From an uncultured Flavobacteriales bacterium (GTDB taxonomy: Bacteria > Bacteroidota > Bacteroidia > Flavobacteriales_D > Sanyastnellaceae): a DNA stretch of 64,000 nucleotides. The position numbers were made by a program, and so were the translations under genes. The notes under the pieces were generated by a model, which did not search any database, was not told where the DNA came from, and saw only the letters and a list, made by a program, of their open reading frames with translations. Every line of letters begins with the position of its first letter. Within the stretch, counting starts at the first letter, position 1. The DNA lies in contig CALSMK010000029.1 in NCBI GenBank assembly GCA_943787435.1, positions 1-64,000 on the forward strand. The letters run 5' to 3'. Shown here piece by piece: positions 1 to 10,900 of this stretch.

Positions 1-1008
1 GTAGCAACCTGTGTTGGGCACAGAAACGTACTCTTGATAAGTGGTGGCGTTCTCATATGAACCTGGATCTGCGCTGTCAATGAGCGTACCGTCGACAGAG
101 CGAACTTCCCATCCAGTCTCTTCTCCCCAACCGTCGGTGGTCAAGTTGATGCTGAACAAGGTGGTGGATTCGGTGGCGCCTTCCACGCTGCCTGAAACCA
201 TGTCGTTCGCAGCGTTCATGTCTCCACTGGTCACTTCAATGGTGAACTCGGTGTTCCCGTCGAACTGGTGTGAGCCCATCTGGACGTCAACCAACTCGTA
301 GGTATCGAGGTTTCCGCTCCATTCGTATGACAACACACTGTTGCCGTCGACCATGAGGTCGAGGGTGGCTGAAGTCAAGTTCTCCGTTCCGAGGTTCATC
401 AATTGAGCACTCACGGCAGAAGGTGAACCAGAACAAGTGATGGTTTCACCGGTGTAGCTCAAAACTGCCGCATCGTTGGCCATGGTGGCTGCAGCGCAGT
501 CGTTGGCGAACAAGAGGGTGGCGTGATCTGCAGCAGCCAACTGACCGCTCTCCTGAAGCATCCGGTTGGGACACACAGTATAAATGGTGGGGTAGTAGCT
601 GTTGCTGTATGCGTCGAAGATGTTGGCTGCATCGTCGATGATGGGGTAACCCGTTCCTTCGATCCAGTTTCCTTGAGTGTTGGCACCTGTGCCTTCGAGG
701 TCTTCAGGTGTGGTCGTGTCGTCAGACTCAATGTAGAAAACGTACACTTCGTCGGTTCCATCAGGACCGTAATCTTCCCAGACTTGCTCAAGGGCACCAG
801 ACTCGTGGTAGCTCCAGCATGGAGGGCACCATGTGGCAGAAAAGTCAAGAATGACCTTCTTGCCTTCGTCAAGAAGGTCGTAAAGGTTGTGCTCCACACC
901 ATTGATGTCAGTGGCGGTGAAGTCTGGGGCAATGCTTCCGTCAGGCAACTGAGCAGAGGCAGATAAAGTGATGAGAAGCGCGGTAAACGCAGCGTAAAGG
1001 TGCTTCAT
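1..1008 (-). CDS. Secreted thioredoxin-fold protein with C-terminal Ig-like region (partial, cut by window edge)
   Basis: The reading frame opens at ATG 1008 and is still open at base 1, so 336 codons are visible and the C terminus is missing. The protein starts with a signal peptide of about 19 residues ending in ASA-Q. A TlpA/redoxin-like domain follows, with the motif W-C-P-P-C at residues 60-64, the usual redox-active CxxC of thiol-disulfide proteins. From about residue 190 there is a beta-rich region resembling extracellular adhesion or CARDB modules. In Bacteroidota this arrangement often ends in a T9SS sorting domain, but that part lies outside the window. Export to the cell surface or periplasm is inferred. 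It is divergent from the T9SS cargo gene at 1147, with 138 bases between the two starts. Confidence 0.8.
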   Translation of the reverse strand, partial: MKHLYAAFTALLITLSASAQLPDGSIAPDFTATDINGVEHNLYDLLDEGKKVILDFSATWCPPCWSYHESGALEQVWEDYGPDGTDEVYVFYIESDDTTTPEDLEGTGANTQGNWIEGTGYPIIDDAANIFDAYSNSYYPTIYTVCPNRMLQESGQLAAADHATLLFANDCAAATMANDAAVLSYTGETITCSGSPSAVSAQLMNLGTENLTSATLDLMVDGNSVLSYEWSGNLDTYELVDVQMGSHQFDGNTEFTIEVTSGDMNAANDMVSGSVEGATESTTLFSINLTTDGWGEETGWEVRSVDGTLIDSADPGSYENATTYQEYVSVPNTGCY

Positions 1009-1134
1009 GATTGGTGTTTAATGGTAAATCGGTTTCTGTCCTACAAGGGCTAAGATAAGCGACATGCAATTTATCCACTTTGACCTCGTTTAATGACATT
1101 TTTTGGAGGAGGCCTCTTGCTCGCCGTCAGAGGT

Positions 1135-1142
1135 TAAATTTG
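1135..1142 (+). promoter_or_regulatory. -7 promoter box TAAATTTG abutting a start codon
   Basis: TAAATTTG matches the Bacteroidota -7 consensus TAnnTTTG exactly and is followed by AATC and then the ATG at 1147. Transcription would begin at or next to the A of the start codon. A possible -33 TTG lies at 1117-1119, but its spacing of 15 bases is short. Confidence 0.55.
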
Positions 1143-1146
1143 AATC

Positions 1147-1941
1147 ATGAAGAATTCCCTTTGGATTCCATCCCGCTATGTCTGGTTGATCATGTTTGCA
1201 GCACTGTCGGTGTCTGTCATGGCTCAATCCACCCTCATTGATCCTCCGCTGGTGGTGGAGGGGGAAAACCTGGACACCGTGATGGTGGCAGAATGGTTGG
1301 TGACCAACGGTACGGACAACGCAATGACGTTGACGGTACAGCGCAATGTGATTCAAACTGTGGACCTCATGAATTTGCCCTATGTGCCTGGAGGTGAGGG
1401 TGCTTACGAGCGATTCTGCTGGGGAGGGACTTGCTACCCTTACGGAACCTCTTCCAGCGCCAACGCTCTGGCTTTGACCTTGCAGCCTTCCGACACCACT
1501 GGCATCAATGCTTTTGGTGCAGAAGACTGGCTGATTTCCGATTATTACCCGAATGGACAGGCAGGTGCTACCGCTCTGGAGTATTGCTTTTCTGCATTTG
1601 AAGTGGAGGCGGGTCCCCCTGTTTGCCACACCGTTTTGTTCTGCGCAGGTGCAGAAGAAGGAGAGTGTGTGCTTTCTGTCGCCTCGGTACAAGAAGTAAG
1701 TTTGGGTGCATTGGCCCCCAATCCGGTGGTGGGAATTTCTGGCATCACATATGTCGCTCCCGCAGGTGGAGAGTTGCATGTTTTGGACTTGACGGGCAGG
1801 ACGCTGAAAAAAGTCCGGCTGGCGCCAGGACAGGGTTCTGTCTGGCTGGATGGCCAGGAGTTTTCACCGGGAACCTACCTGTACGCTTTGGAATCTGAAG
1901 GCCGCATGGGTCAGGTTCGCAAATTCAGCGTTTCTCGCTGA
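1147..1941 (+). CDS. Small secreted protein with T9SS type A C-terminal sorting domain
   Basis: The 264-residue protein has a signal peptide of about 27 residues (hydrophobic core WLIMFAALSVSVM, cleavage after MAQ). The middle region contains six to eight cysteines (for example FCWGGTCYP) and no domain I recognise. The last 80 residues read as a type A T9SS sorting domain: LAPNPV near residue 190, then a beta-sandwich with HVLDLTGRTL and SPGTYLYALE, ending in a basic tail. The protein should be exported by the Sec system, carried across the outer membrane by the type IX machinery (SprA is encoded at 4.9 kb), and attached or released after cleavage of this tail. Its function is unknown. ATG 1147 is supported by the signal peptide and the adjacent -7 box. 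Confidence 0.8.
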   Translation: MKNSLWIPSRYVWLIMFAALSVSVMAQSTLIDPPLVVEGENLDTVMVAEWLVTNGTDNAMTLTVQRNVIQTVDLMNLPYVPGGEGAYERFCWGGTCYPYGTSSSANALALTLQPSDTTGINAFGAEDWLISDYYPNGQAGATALEYCFSAFEVEAGPPVCHTVLFCAGAEEGECVLSVASVQEVSLGALAPNPVVGISGITYVAPAGGELHVLDLTGRTLKKVRLAPGQGSVWLDGQEFSPGTYLYALESEGRMGQVRKFSVSR

Positions 1942-2016
1942 TTCAATCGACACCCTTCAAGTTTTGGTGACGTAATGTCCTTAGGGACCATCTTCGCACC
2001 ACAGCAGATTCGCAAC

Positions 2017-4287
2017 ATGAGCAGCATCCGCAGGAAAGAGGCGTTGGATTACCACAGTCGAGGACGACGTGGTAAAGTGGAAGTCATCCCATCCAAACCA
2101 TACAGTTCTCAGCGAGACCTCAGTCTGGCGTATTCGCCGGGAGTGGCGGAGCCTTGCCTGGACATTGCAAAAAACCCTGAGGACGTCTACAAGTACACCG
2201 CCAAGGGCAACTTGGTTGCGGTGATTTCCAACGGCACCGCGGTGCTTGGGTTGGGGGACATCGGGCCAGAGGCGAGCAAGCCGGTGATGGAGGGCAAGGG
2301 TGTTTTGTTCAAGGTGTTTGCAGACTTGGACTGCTTTGACATTGAGGTCGACGCTTCGGATGTCGACACCTTTGTGCAGACCGTGAAGGCCATCGCTCCG
2401 ACGTTTGGTGGAATCAACCTGGAGGACATCAAAGCCCCCGAGGCGTTTGAGATTGAACGCAGGCTCAAAGAAGAGCTGGACATTCCGGTCATGCACGATG
2501 ACCAACATGGCACTGCGATCATCAGTGGTGCGGCGTTGATCAATGCCTTGGAGCTGGCCGACAAGAAGGCCGAAGAGGTTCGGTTGGTGGTGAGCGGAGC
2601 GGGGGCATCAGCCATGGCGTGCTTGGACCTTTACATGCAGTTGGGGGTTCAGTTGGAGAACATTGCCGTTTTCGACAGCAAAGGACACATTCATGCCGGC
2701 CGCGAGGGATTGGGTCCACGCAAACAAGCATTGGCCCACTCAACCAAGCCCTACAAGGATTTGCCGGATGCTTTGAAAGGAGCAGATGTTTTTCTGGGCC
2801 TGAGCCGAGGTGGCTTGGTGAAAGGAGACATGATCGCCTCCATGGCCGAGAGGCCCATTGTGTTTGCTTTGGCCAATCCGGACCCGGAGATTCCTTACGA
2901 TGAAGCCAAGGCGGCGAGGCCAGACATCATCATGGCCACAGGAAGGAGTGACCACCCCAATCAAGTGAACAACGTTTTGGGGTTCCCCTTCATCTTTCGC
3001 GGAGCCATGGATGTGCGGGCCAAGGCCATCAATGACGAAATGAAAATGGCGGCCGTTCAAGCCATTGCGGCATTGGCAAAGGAGAATGTGCCCGATGAGG
3101 TGAACGAAGCTTACGACCAGCGTGGACTTGGCTTTGGTGTGGATTTCATCATTCCCAAGCCCATGGATCCAAGGCTGATCACCACCGTGGCGCCAGCAGT
3201 GGCGAAGGCCGCGATGGAGAGCGGTGTCGCCCGGGAGCCGATTCGGGATTGGGACGGTTACCGCAGGGTTTTGGCCGGTAGACTGGGTCAAGACAATACG
3301 CTGGTCAGGAACTTGAGTGAGCGTGCACGGCGCAACCCCAAGCGGATTGTGTTTGCAGAAGCCGATCACTACAAGGTTCTCAAAGCGGTAGAAACCGCGA
3401 GAGATGAAGGCATAGTTCGGCCGATTCTTTTGGGCAACCGAGAGCGCATTTTGGGGCTCATTGAGGAGCATCGCATTGAGTTGCCTGAAGTGGAAATTCT
3501 GGACCCCATGTCAGCCGAGCAGCGCGACCGGGTCAAGGAATTCGCCGGCCATCTGTTCGCCAAGAGGCAGAGGAAAGGATTGACCCGTGAAGAAGCGGTG
3601 GGTTACATGCGCAGAAGGAGCTATTTCGCTTCTATGCTCGTTGAGACGGGTGAGGCGGATGCGGTCATCAGTGGATTGACTCGGAATTACCGCGACAGTT
3701 TGTTGCCGGCTCTGCAGAGCATTGGATTGGCTGAGGGTGTGAAAAAAGTGGCAGGGATGTACATCATCCAGGGCAAAACTGGCCCCATGTTTTTTGCTGA
3801 CACCACAGTGAACCGAGACCCGACGGCCCGCGAATTGGTGGACATCACGCTGCTCACTGCAGATGCGGTTCGTGCGATGAGAATCGTGCCGCGCATTGCC
3901 ATGCTGAGCTATTCCAATTTTGGTTCCGCCAACGGCCGAGACGCCGAAAAAGTGAGGGAGGCAGTCGCCATTCTTCATGCCGAGCATCCGGATTTGATTG
4001 TGGATGGCGAAATGCAGGCCAATGTGGCCTTGAACAATGAGTTGTCCGAGGAGCTCTTTCCGTTCAGCAACCTGAAGGGGCGCAAGGTGAACACCTTGAT
4101 TTTCCCGAACCTTGCAGCAGGAAACATCGCCTACAAGCTGATTCAAGAAATGGGCGGATTTGAAGTGGTGGGTCCTGTGCTTTTGGGCCTGCAAAAGCCC
4201 TTTCACATCCTTCAAATGGGATCCAGTGTTCGAGAAATCGTGGACATGGTCCGAATCGCTGCTGTCGACGCACAAATCACCCGATGA
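2017..4287 (+). CDS. maeB: NADP-dependent malic enzyme, malic-phosphotransacetylase hybrid
   Basis: It catalyses oxidative decarboxylation of malate to pyruvate, feeding NADPH and pyruvate to the cell. From ATG 2017 the protein has 756 residues, the usual length of the hybrid family. Residues about 20-150 form the malic N-terminal domain ([26 protein letters not shown]), followed by the NAD-binding domain ([17 protein letters not shown]) to about 400. A phosphotransacetylase-like domain from about 425 to the end is generally regulatory, responding to acetyl-CoA in characterised relatives. An in-frame ATG at 1975 would add 14 residues; I prefer 2017 because family members begin just before the RREALDYH-like motif, here RRKEALDYH. 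The stop overlaps ruvA by four bases, so the two are probably cotranscribed. Confidence 0.93.
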   Translation: MSSIRRKEALDYHSRGRRGKVEVIPSKPYSSQRDLSLAYSPGVAEPCLDIAKNPEDVYKYTAKGNLVAVISNGTAVLGLGDIGPEASKPVMEGKGVLFKVFADLDCFDIEVDASDVDTFVQTVKAIAPTFGGINLEDIKAPEAFEIERRLKEELDIPVMHDDQHGTAIISGAALINALELADKKAEEVRLVVSGAGASAMACLDLYMQLGVQLENIAVFDSKGHIHAGREGLGPRKQALAHSTKPYKDLPDALKGADVFLGLSRGGLVKGDMIASMAERPIVFALANPDPEIPYDEAKAARPDIIMATGRSDHPNQVNNVLGFPFIFRGAMDVRAKAINDEMKMAAVQAIAALAKENVPDEVNEAYDQRGLGFGVDFIIPKPMDPRLITTVAPAVAKAAMESGVAREPIRDWDGYRRVLAGRLGQDNTLVRNLSERARRNPKRIVFAEADHYKVLKAVETARDEGIVRPILLGNRERILGLIEEHRIELPEVEILDPMSAEQRDRVKEFAGHLFAKRQRKGLTREEAVGYMRRRSYFASMLVETGEADAVISGLTRNYRDSLLPALQSIGLAEGVKKVAGMYIIQGKTGPMFFADTTVNRDPTARELVDITLLTADAVRAMRIVPRIAMLSYSNFGSANGRDAEKVREAVAILHAEHPDLIVDGEMQANVALNNELSEELFPFSNLKGRKVNTLIFPNLAAGNIAYKLIQEMGGFEVVGPVLLGLQKPFHILQMGSSVREIVDMVRIAAVDAQITR

Positions 4288-4907
4288 TTCATCACCTGTC
4301 TGGACAAATCGTTGAACTGACGCCCACCCATGCGGTGGTGGAGTGCGGTGGTGTGGGATACTTCGTGCACCTTAGCCTGCATACCTCGAGTGCTTTGGCG
4401 GGGAAAACCGAGACCAAGGTGTTGATTCACGCGGTCTACCGGGAGGATGCCCAATTGTTGTTCGGTTTTTCCGAAGACACCGAGCGGCGTTTGTTCGTCA
4501 TGTTGACCAGCGTCAGTGGTGTGGGCGCTCAAACGGCCCGCATGATTTTGAGTGGCATGGGTCCAGCCGACTTGGTTCAAGTCATCACGCAAGGGGATGT
4601 GGCAGCCCTGAAGGCGGTCAAGGGCATTGGCGCAAAAACAGCCCAACGGATTCTGGTGGATCTCCAAGATAAAATGGGTAAAGACCCATCATTTGAAGGT
4701 GGATTGCAGTCTGCTGGAGGTTCCTTGGTGGGTGACGCTCAAAAAGAAAGTGGTCGTCTGGACAATACAGGCCGAACCGACGCGTTGGCGGCCTTGTGCA
4801 ACTTGGGTTTCGACCGCAAACGGGTAGACACGGTCATCGATCAATTGATGGCCGAAGGGATGACCACTGTGGAAGAGCTTGTTCGGGCTGCATTAAAAAG
4901 ACTTTGA
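4284..4907 (+). CDS. ruvA: Holliday junction branch migration protein RuvA
   Basis: RuvA binds the four-way Holliday junction and loads the RuvB motor during recombinational repair. The 207-residue protein shows the N-terminal OB fold ([23 protein letters not shown] style start), then two helix-hairpin-helix motifs: LTSVSGVGAQTARMIL near residue 75 and VKGIGAKTAQRIL near residue 112. A flexible linker and a C-terminal domain III ending LVRAALKRL follow; domain III normally contacts RuvB. The start ATG at 4284 overlaps the maeB stop (ATGA), so translation is probably coupled. The gene is followed 17 bases later by sprA, a common neighbour order in Flavobacteriia. Confidence 0.95.
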   Translation: MIHHLSGQIVELTPTHAVVECGGVGYFVHLSLHTSSALAGKTETKVLIHAVYREDAQLLFGFSEDTERRLFVMLTSVSGVGAQTARMILSGMGPADLVQVITQGDVAALKAVKGIGAKTAQRILVDLQDKMGKDPSFEGGLQSAGGSLVGDAQKESGRLDNTGRTDALAALCNLGFDRKRVDTVIDQLMAEGMTTVEELVRAALKRL

Positions 4908-4924
4908 CCCAGTTTCGCTGAAGC

Positions 4925-7900
4925 ATGAAGGCCCCGATGGCATTCCCACAAAGGAGTAGGTTCCCGATGAGAGCGGCATTTGCGCTTTGCACCATGATGC
5001 TTTTGATGGCTGGTGGCCATGGGCTGTTGGCTCAAGATTCAGCAGATACATTGGACCTTCCATTGCCGCACGGCGGGGACGTGCCCAGCCCGACGGAAAC
5101 CCCGGGAGGGGTCAGTCTGGATTTCCCAGACGTGATTGATTATGGGGTGGATTACGACGAGACCACGGGTCAATATGTGGTTCGCCAGCGGTTGGGAGAC
5201 ACATTGGACTTCCGAAATCCGACCTACCTGACGCTCGATGAATTTTTGGAGTACAACATCGACCAAAACCTGAGTGAGTTCTGGACGGAGATGCAGGACG
5301 AACTGGATGAAGAGGAACGCGGTTTTGCCCCCAAGCTGACCATTGACTCCGAAATCTTTGAAACCATTTTCGGCTCCAACGAGATTGAAATCAAGCCTCA
5401 AGGATCGGCGGAATTGAATTTTGGGGTGCGTTATAGCAAAACGGAAAACCCAAGGTTGGCCGAGCGAGATCGGGCGATCACCACCTTTGACTTTGACCAG
5501 CGGATTCAATTGTCCATCGATGGAAGCATCGGAGAGAAAATCAACCTGGGAACCAATTACAACACGGAAGCCACTTTCGATTTTGAGAACCAGATGAACA
5601 TCGGGTTCCAGGGGGAAGAGGACGACATTCTCAAAAACATCGAGGCGGGAAACATCAGTATGCCTCTTCAAAGCACGCTGATTCAGGGAAGTCAGTCTTT
5701 GTTTGGTACCAAGCTCGAGACGCAGTGGGGCAAGGTGTACAACACCACCGTGTTCAGTCAGCAAAAGGGAGAGCGAAAGGAAATCGAAGTTCAAGGGGGA
5801 GCTCAGACGCAAGAGTTTGACATTCGGGCCGACGATTACGAGGCCAACCGACACTACTTCCTGTCTCAGTTCTTCCGAGATCAATACGACAATGCCATGC
5901 AGAGTTTGCCGGTGGTGAACTCTGGGGTGCGCATCACGCGGATCGAGGTCTATGCGGTCAACACGCAAGCCAACACGCAGGATGTCCGAAACATTTTGGC
6001 CTTTACCGATGTGGGTGAGCACCCGGATTACCTCTCGGGAGACTTGCCCGTTCAGGACTTGACCGACGATCCCGGTCTGGGCATCAACCTGAACCGCGCT
6101 CCGAGCAACTTCAACAACGACATTTTCCTCGACATGACGGGGAATCCAGATGTGATGGGATTCAGTGCCGCTGGAGGCGCGATCGCCGCATTCACAGGGG
6201 ATGATGGCCAGCCCATCTATTCACCAGGCATTCACTATGAGCGGGTGGGCAACGCCCGTCGTTTGTCACCAACAGAGTTCACCTACAACGATCGCTTGGG
6301 CTTCATCAGCCTTCGTCAATCGCTGAACAATGCAGAGGTTTTGGCGGTGGCGTATGAGTACACATTGCAAGGGGAGACCTATCAAGTGGGAACCCTCAGT
6401 CAAGACGGATATGTGGCGCCGGGGGCCTTGTTGCTGAAAATGCTCAAGAGTTCGGTGACAAGGGTGCTGTTGGAAAATGGAGACCGCGCGCCACTGTGGG
6501 ATTTGATGATGAAAAACGTCTATTCGCTGGGCGCTTTTGGTTTGAGTTCCGAGGATTTTCGGATTGGAATTTGGTACAATGATCCCTCCACAGGTGTGGA
6601 TTTGAATTACATCCCGCGCGCGCCGTTGGAAGGGGAGCTCTTGATTCAAGTGTTGGGCATGGACCGCATCGACATCAATGGTCAGCCGCAGCCAGACGGG
6701 GTGTATGACTTTGTGGACAATGCCGCCACTCAAGGGGGCACCATGAACAGCCAAAATGGCCGGGTATTTCTGCCTTCGGTCGAGCCGTTTGGAAAGTCCC
6801 TCAGAGATCAGATCGAAGCACGTGTTTCCGACCCGGATCAAGCCCAGTCCTTGATCCAGACGGTGGTCTTTCAACCCCTTTATGATTCCACCAAAACGGC
6901 TGCTCAACAGATTCCATCGTTGAACCGCTTTCGGATCAAGGGCCAATATCAGAGTCAGATCAGTTCAGAGATCATGCTGAACTCGTACAACATTCCCGAA
7001 GGGTCTGTTTCGGTCACGTCGGGCGGAGCTCGGTTGATTGAAAACCAGGACTATACGGTGGATTACAATTTGGGCCGTGTCCGCATCATCAACGATGGCC
7101 TTTTGGAGAGTGGCCAGCCCATTCGTGTGTCCCTGGAGAGCAACAGCCTGTTCAACATCCAAACCAAGACTTTGCTGGGCACCAGGTTCGATTATGCGCC
7201 AAGCGAAGAGCTGGCCTTGGGTGCGACATTTTTGAACCTCAGGGAACGACCATTGACCCAAAAGGTGAACATTGGGGATGAGCCCGTGAACAACACCATC
7301 ATGGGGGCAGACTTTACCTGGTCCCGTTCGAGCCAGTTCCTGACCGACCTCTTGGACAAGTTGCCTTTGTTGGATGCCTCGGCGCCGTCCAACATCAACA
7401 TCAGTGCGGAGGCGGCGTATTTGATTCCCGGCCACAGCCGAGCAGTGGGAAAAGAAGGGAACGCCTACATCGATGACTTTGAAGGCTCGCAAAGCGCCAT
7501 CGACATTCGTTCGTGGACCCAATGGAGCTTGGCCAGTACGCCCAAATTGCAGCCCGATCTTTTCCCAGAAGGAGATGTGGAGGACAGCTTGCTGTTCAAC
7601 TACAACCGGGCAAGGATGAATTGGTACACCATCGACCCCAGCTTTTTTGGTGGAGGTCTTCAGGACGGCCAAGTCGATGTGGATGTGAGGTCCAATCACT
7701 TGATGAGGTTGGTGGAGAACAAGGAGGTTTTTCCAAACAGGCAGCTGCCGCTGGGAACACCTGAGAACCTTCCCACGTTTGACCTTTCGTTTGACCCCAC
7801 GGTGCGGGGGCCTTACAACTATTTGCCCGCAGAGGGCATTGGGCCGGTTCCCGGTTTGAATGCGGATGGATCATTGCAGGCCCCTGAGGAACGTTGGGGA

Positions 7901-10900
7901 GGCATTCAGCGGGCGCTTTTGACCACGGACTTCGAGCTTTCTAATGTGGAGTACATCCAATTCTGGGTCATGGACCCTTTCAATGACGACAGCGAGAATG
8001 ATACAGGAGGAGATTTGTATTTCAACTTGGGCTCCATCAGCGAAGACTTGTTGAACGACGGCCAATTGGCGTTCGAAAATGGATTGCCATCGCCGAACCA
8101 ACCTGCTCCTGTAGTGGAGACCACGTGGGGCAATGTGGCCGATCCGACCACGTTCAATGTGGTCAACGCATTTGACAATTCGACTGGAGACTACAGCCAG
8201 CAAGACGTGGGTCTGGACGGTTTGAATTCGCAAGAAGAGCAAGCCTTTTTCGGCGATTGGTTGAATGGACTGCAAGGGGCGCTGGAACCGGATGCATACA
8301 GCGCCATTCTGGCGGACCCTTCGGCTGACGACTTCCGTTATTTCCGTGACCCTGTGGCCCAGGCCAACGAGGAGAATGTGCTCGAGAGGTATCGATTCTT
8401 CAACGGTTATGAGGGCAATTCAAGCACCGCCCAGCCAGAGGGATACCCGGTGGCTTCCACCACATTGCCCAACACCGAGGACCTGAATGAGGACCTGACG
8501 TTGAGTGCCATTGAGAGCTACTTCCAGTACCGCATTCCCATGCGCCCAGGGGAGCTCAATGAGGCCAACATTGGCCGAAACTACTTGTCGGACGTATTGC
8601 TGGCTGAAAAGCCCATGCCCAATGGGGAAACCCGTCAAGTCAAGTGGTTGCAGTTCAAGGTGCCGATTCGCGATTTCCAGGACCGCGTCGGTGGAATCAG
8701 CGACTTCCGAAGCATCCGGTTCATGCGGATTTTCATGAAAGGTTGGAGACAGCCGGTCACCATGCGTTTTGCGCGTTTGGAACTCATCCGTGGTGAGTGG
8801 CGAAAATTCGAGGCCAGCTTGGCTGGGCCCCAGGAAATTGAGCCCGATGACCCCAGCTCAACGTCGTTTGCCATCTCAGCGGTGAACCTCGAAGAGAATG
8901 GATTTCGCCAGCCCATCAACTATGTGATTCCTCCGGGAATCACCCGGGAGATCAACGTGGCAACGGCCAACCAAGCCCAGCTCAATGAGCAGTCTTTGCA
9001 GCTCGAGGTGTGTGGCTTGGAAGACGGAGACGCCCGCGCTGCTTACCGCAACATCAATTTTGACATGCGGATGTACAAGCGTTTGCGCATGTTTGTTCAC
9101 GCCGAGGCTGCCCGGTCAGATGAGCCATTGGAATCCGATGATTTGACCTGTTTTGTTCGACTGGGGTCAGACTTCGTCGACAACTACTACGAGTACGAAA
9201 TCCCGCTTCAGGTGACCCCATGGGGAATCAGCGAGGAGACGGAGATTTGGCCCGAGGCAAACGAAGTGGACCTTAGGTTCCAAGACTTACAGAACCTGAA
9301 AATCAGCAGGCCTGTCGGTTACCCCCTCTTCCAAGAGTACAGCAATTTTGTAGACGGTGCGCGGGTATCGGTCAGAGGAAACCCCAACTTGGCCAATGTG
9401 GTCACGGTGATGATCGGAATCCGCAACTCGGACAAGGACACCAACCCGTTCAGTGCAGACGATGATGGCTTGGACAAGTGTGCCATTGTCTGGGCCAATG
9501 AGCTGCGGTTGTCAGAGTTCAATGAGGAAGGCGGCTGGGCTGCCACGGCGCAGATGCAAGCGACCTTGAGCGATTTGGGTAACCTGAATGTGGCCGCCAA
9601 CATGTCCACGCCGGGATGGGGTGGATTGGAACAAAGGGTTCAGGAACGCCAGCGTGAAACGATTCAAGGTGTCGATGCCAACACGACCCTTCAACTGGGC
9701 AAGTTTTTGCCTGACTTCTTGGGCGTGCAATTGCCGCTTTACTTGGGCTATAGTGAAACTGTATCTACACCTCAATTTGACCCGCTCTCTCCTGACGTGG
9801 AGATCGCAGATGCAGGCTTGTCGACAGAGCGAAAGAAGAAATCACAGCAGATCAATCGAATCCGCAGCATCAACTTCTCCAACATCAAAATCGACCCGCA
9901 ATTGGGCGGGGGCAAAGGGAAAAAGGGCAAGTCTGGACGCAAGTCCCAGAAGGAGAAAGAGGCAGAAACGGCCCGTCGCCTGAAAGGCGCAGACGATGTG
10001 ACCAAAGAAAGAGAGATGGTGGCCGAACGCGGCGCTGCGGGACGGCCGACGTCCGGAAGCGGCAAAAGCAGTGGTGGGTTTTTGTCCTTCCTCGATCCGG
10101 GGAATTTGTCAGCCAATTTTGCTTACACCGAGAACTATCAGCGGGACATCAACACTGAATTCAACATTCGCCGGAACTACCGTGGTGGCATCCGTTATGA
10201 CTTCACCAACCGGCCCAAGGAGATCAAGCCCTTCTCTTGGATGGGCCGTTCCAAGGCCTTGCGTTGGCTCACGGATTTCAACTTCTATCCAGGGTTGAAG
10301 CAGGTGTCTGTGAACATGGGCATGGACCGAACCTACGAGGCCAGCCGTGTGAGGAACAACACGGCCGAGCTTTTGGGCATTGAAACTGGCGTTTTGGTGA
10401 GCACCCAGGTGTTGAAGCAGTGGAATTGGACCCGGGACTATGTGGTCAAATGGGACCTGACCAAAAGCTTGAAGGTGGACTACACGGGTGGGGCCACGGC
10501 CCTTGTGGGAGAGCCCACGGGTGTCATTGATCGAAATGATGCCGAGTCTTATGCCCAATACCGAGATACGGTCTTGACCAACATCGAAAACTTTGGTGAG
10601 GTCACCAGTTACGACCACAGGGTCACGGCCAGCTATCGCCTTCCGTTGGACAAATTCCCCTTGTTGGACTTTGCCAATGCCGACATTCGTTACGAGGGAA
10701 CATACCGTTGGGACCGCGCTCCATTTGCCCAAGACAGCTTGGGTCACACCATTCAGAACAGCCGAAATGTGACCCTCAATGGGCAAGCCAATCTGAAAAC
10801 GCTGTACGACAAGGTGCCTTTGTTGAAGGAGATCAATTCAGGGAAGCGCAAGCGCGAGTTCATGAAGGAAAAAGAGAAGCGAAAGAAGGAGATCGAAAAC

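Noticed and set aside
3511-4275. Antisense open frame of 254 codons within maeB
   Set aside because: The opposite strand has a complete conserved phosphotransacetylase-like domain; the antisense product has no domain or start context.
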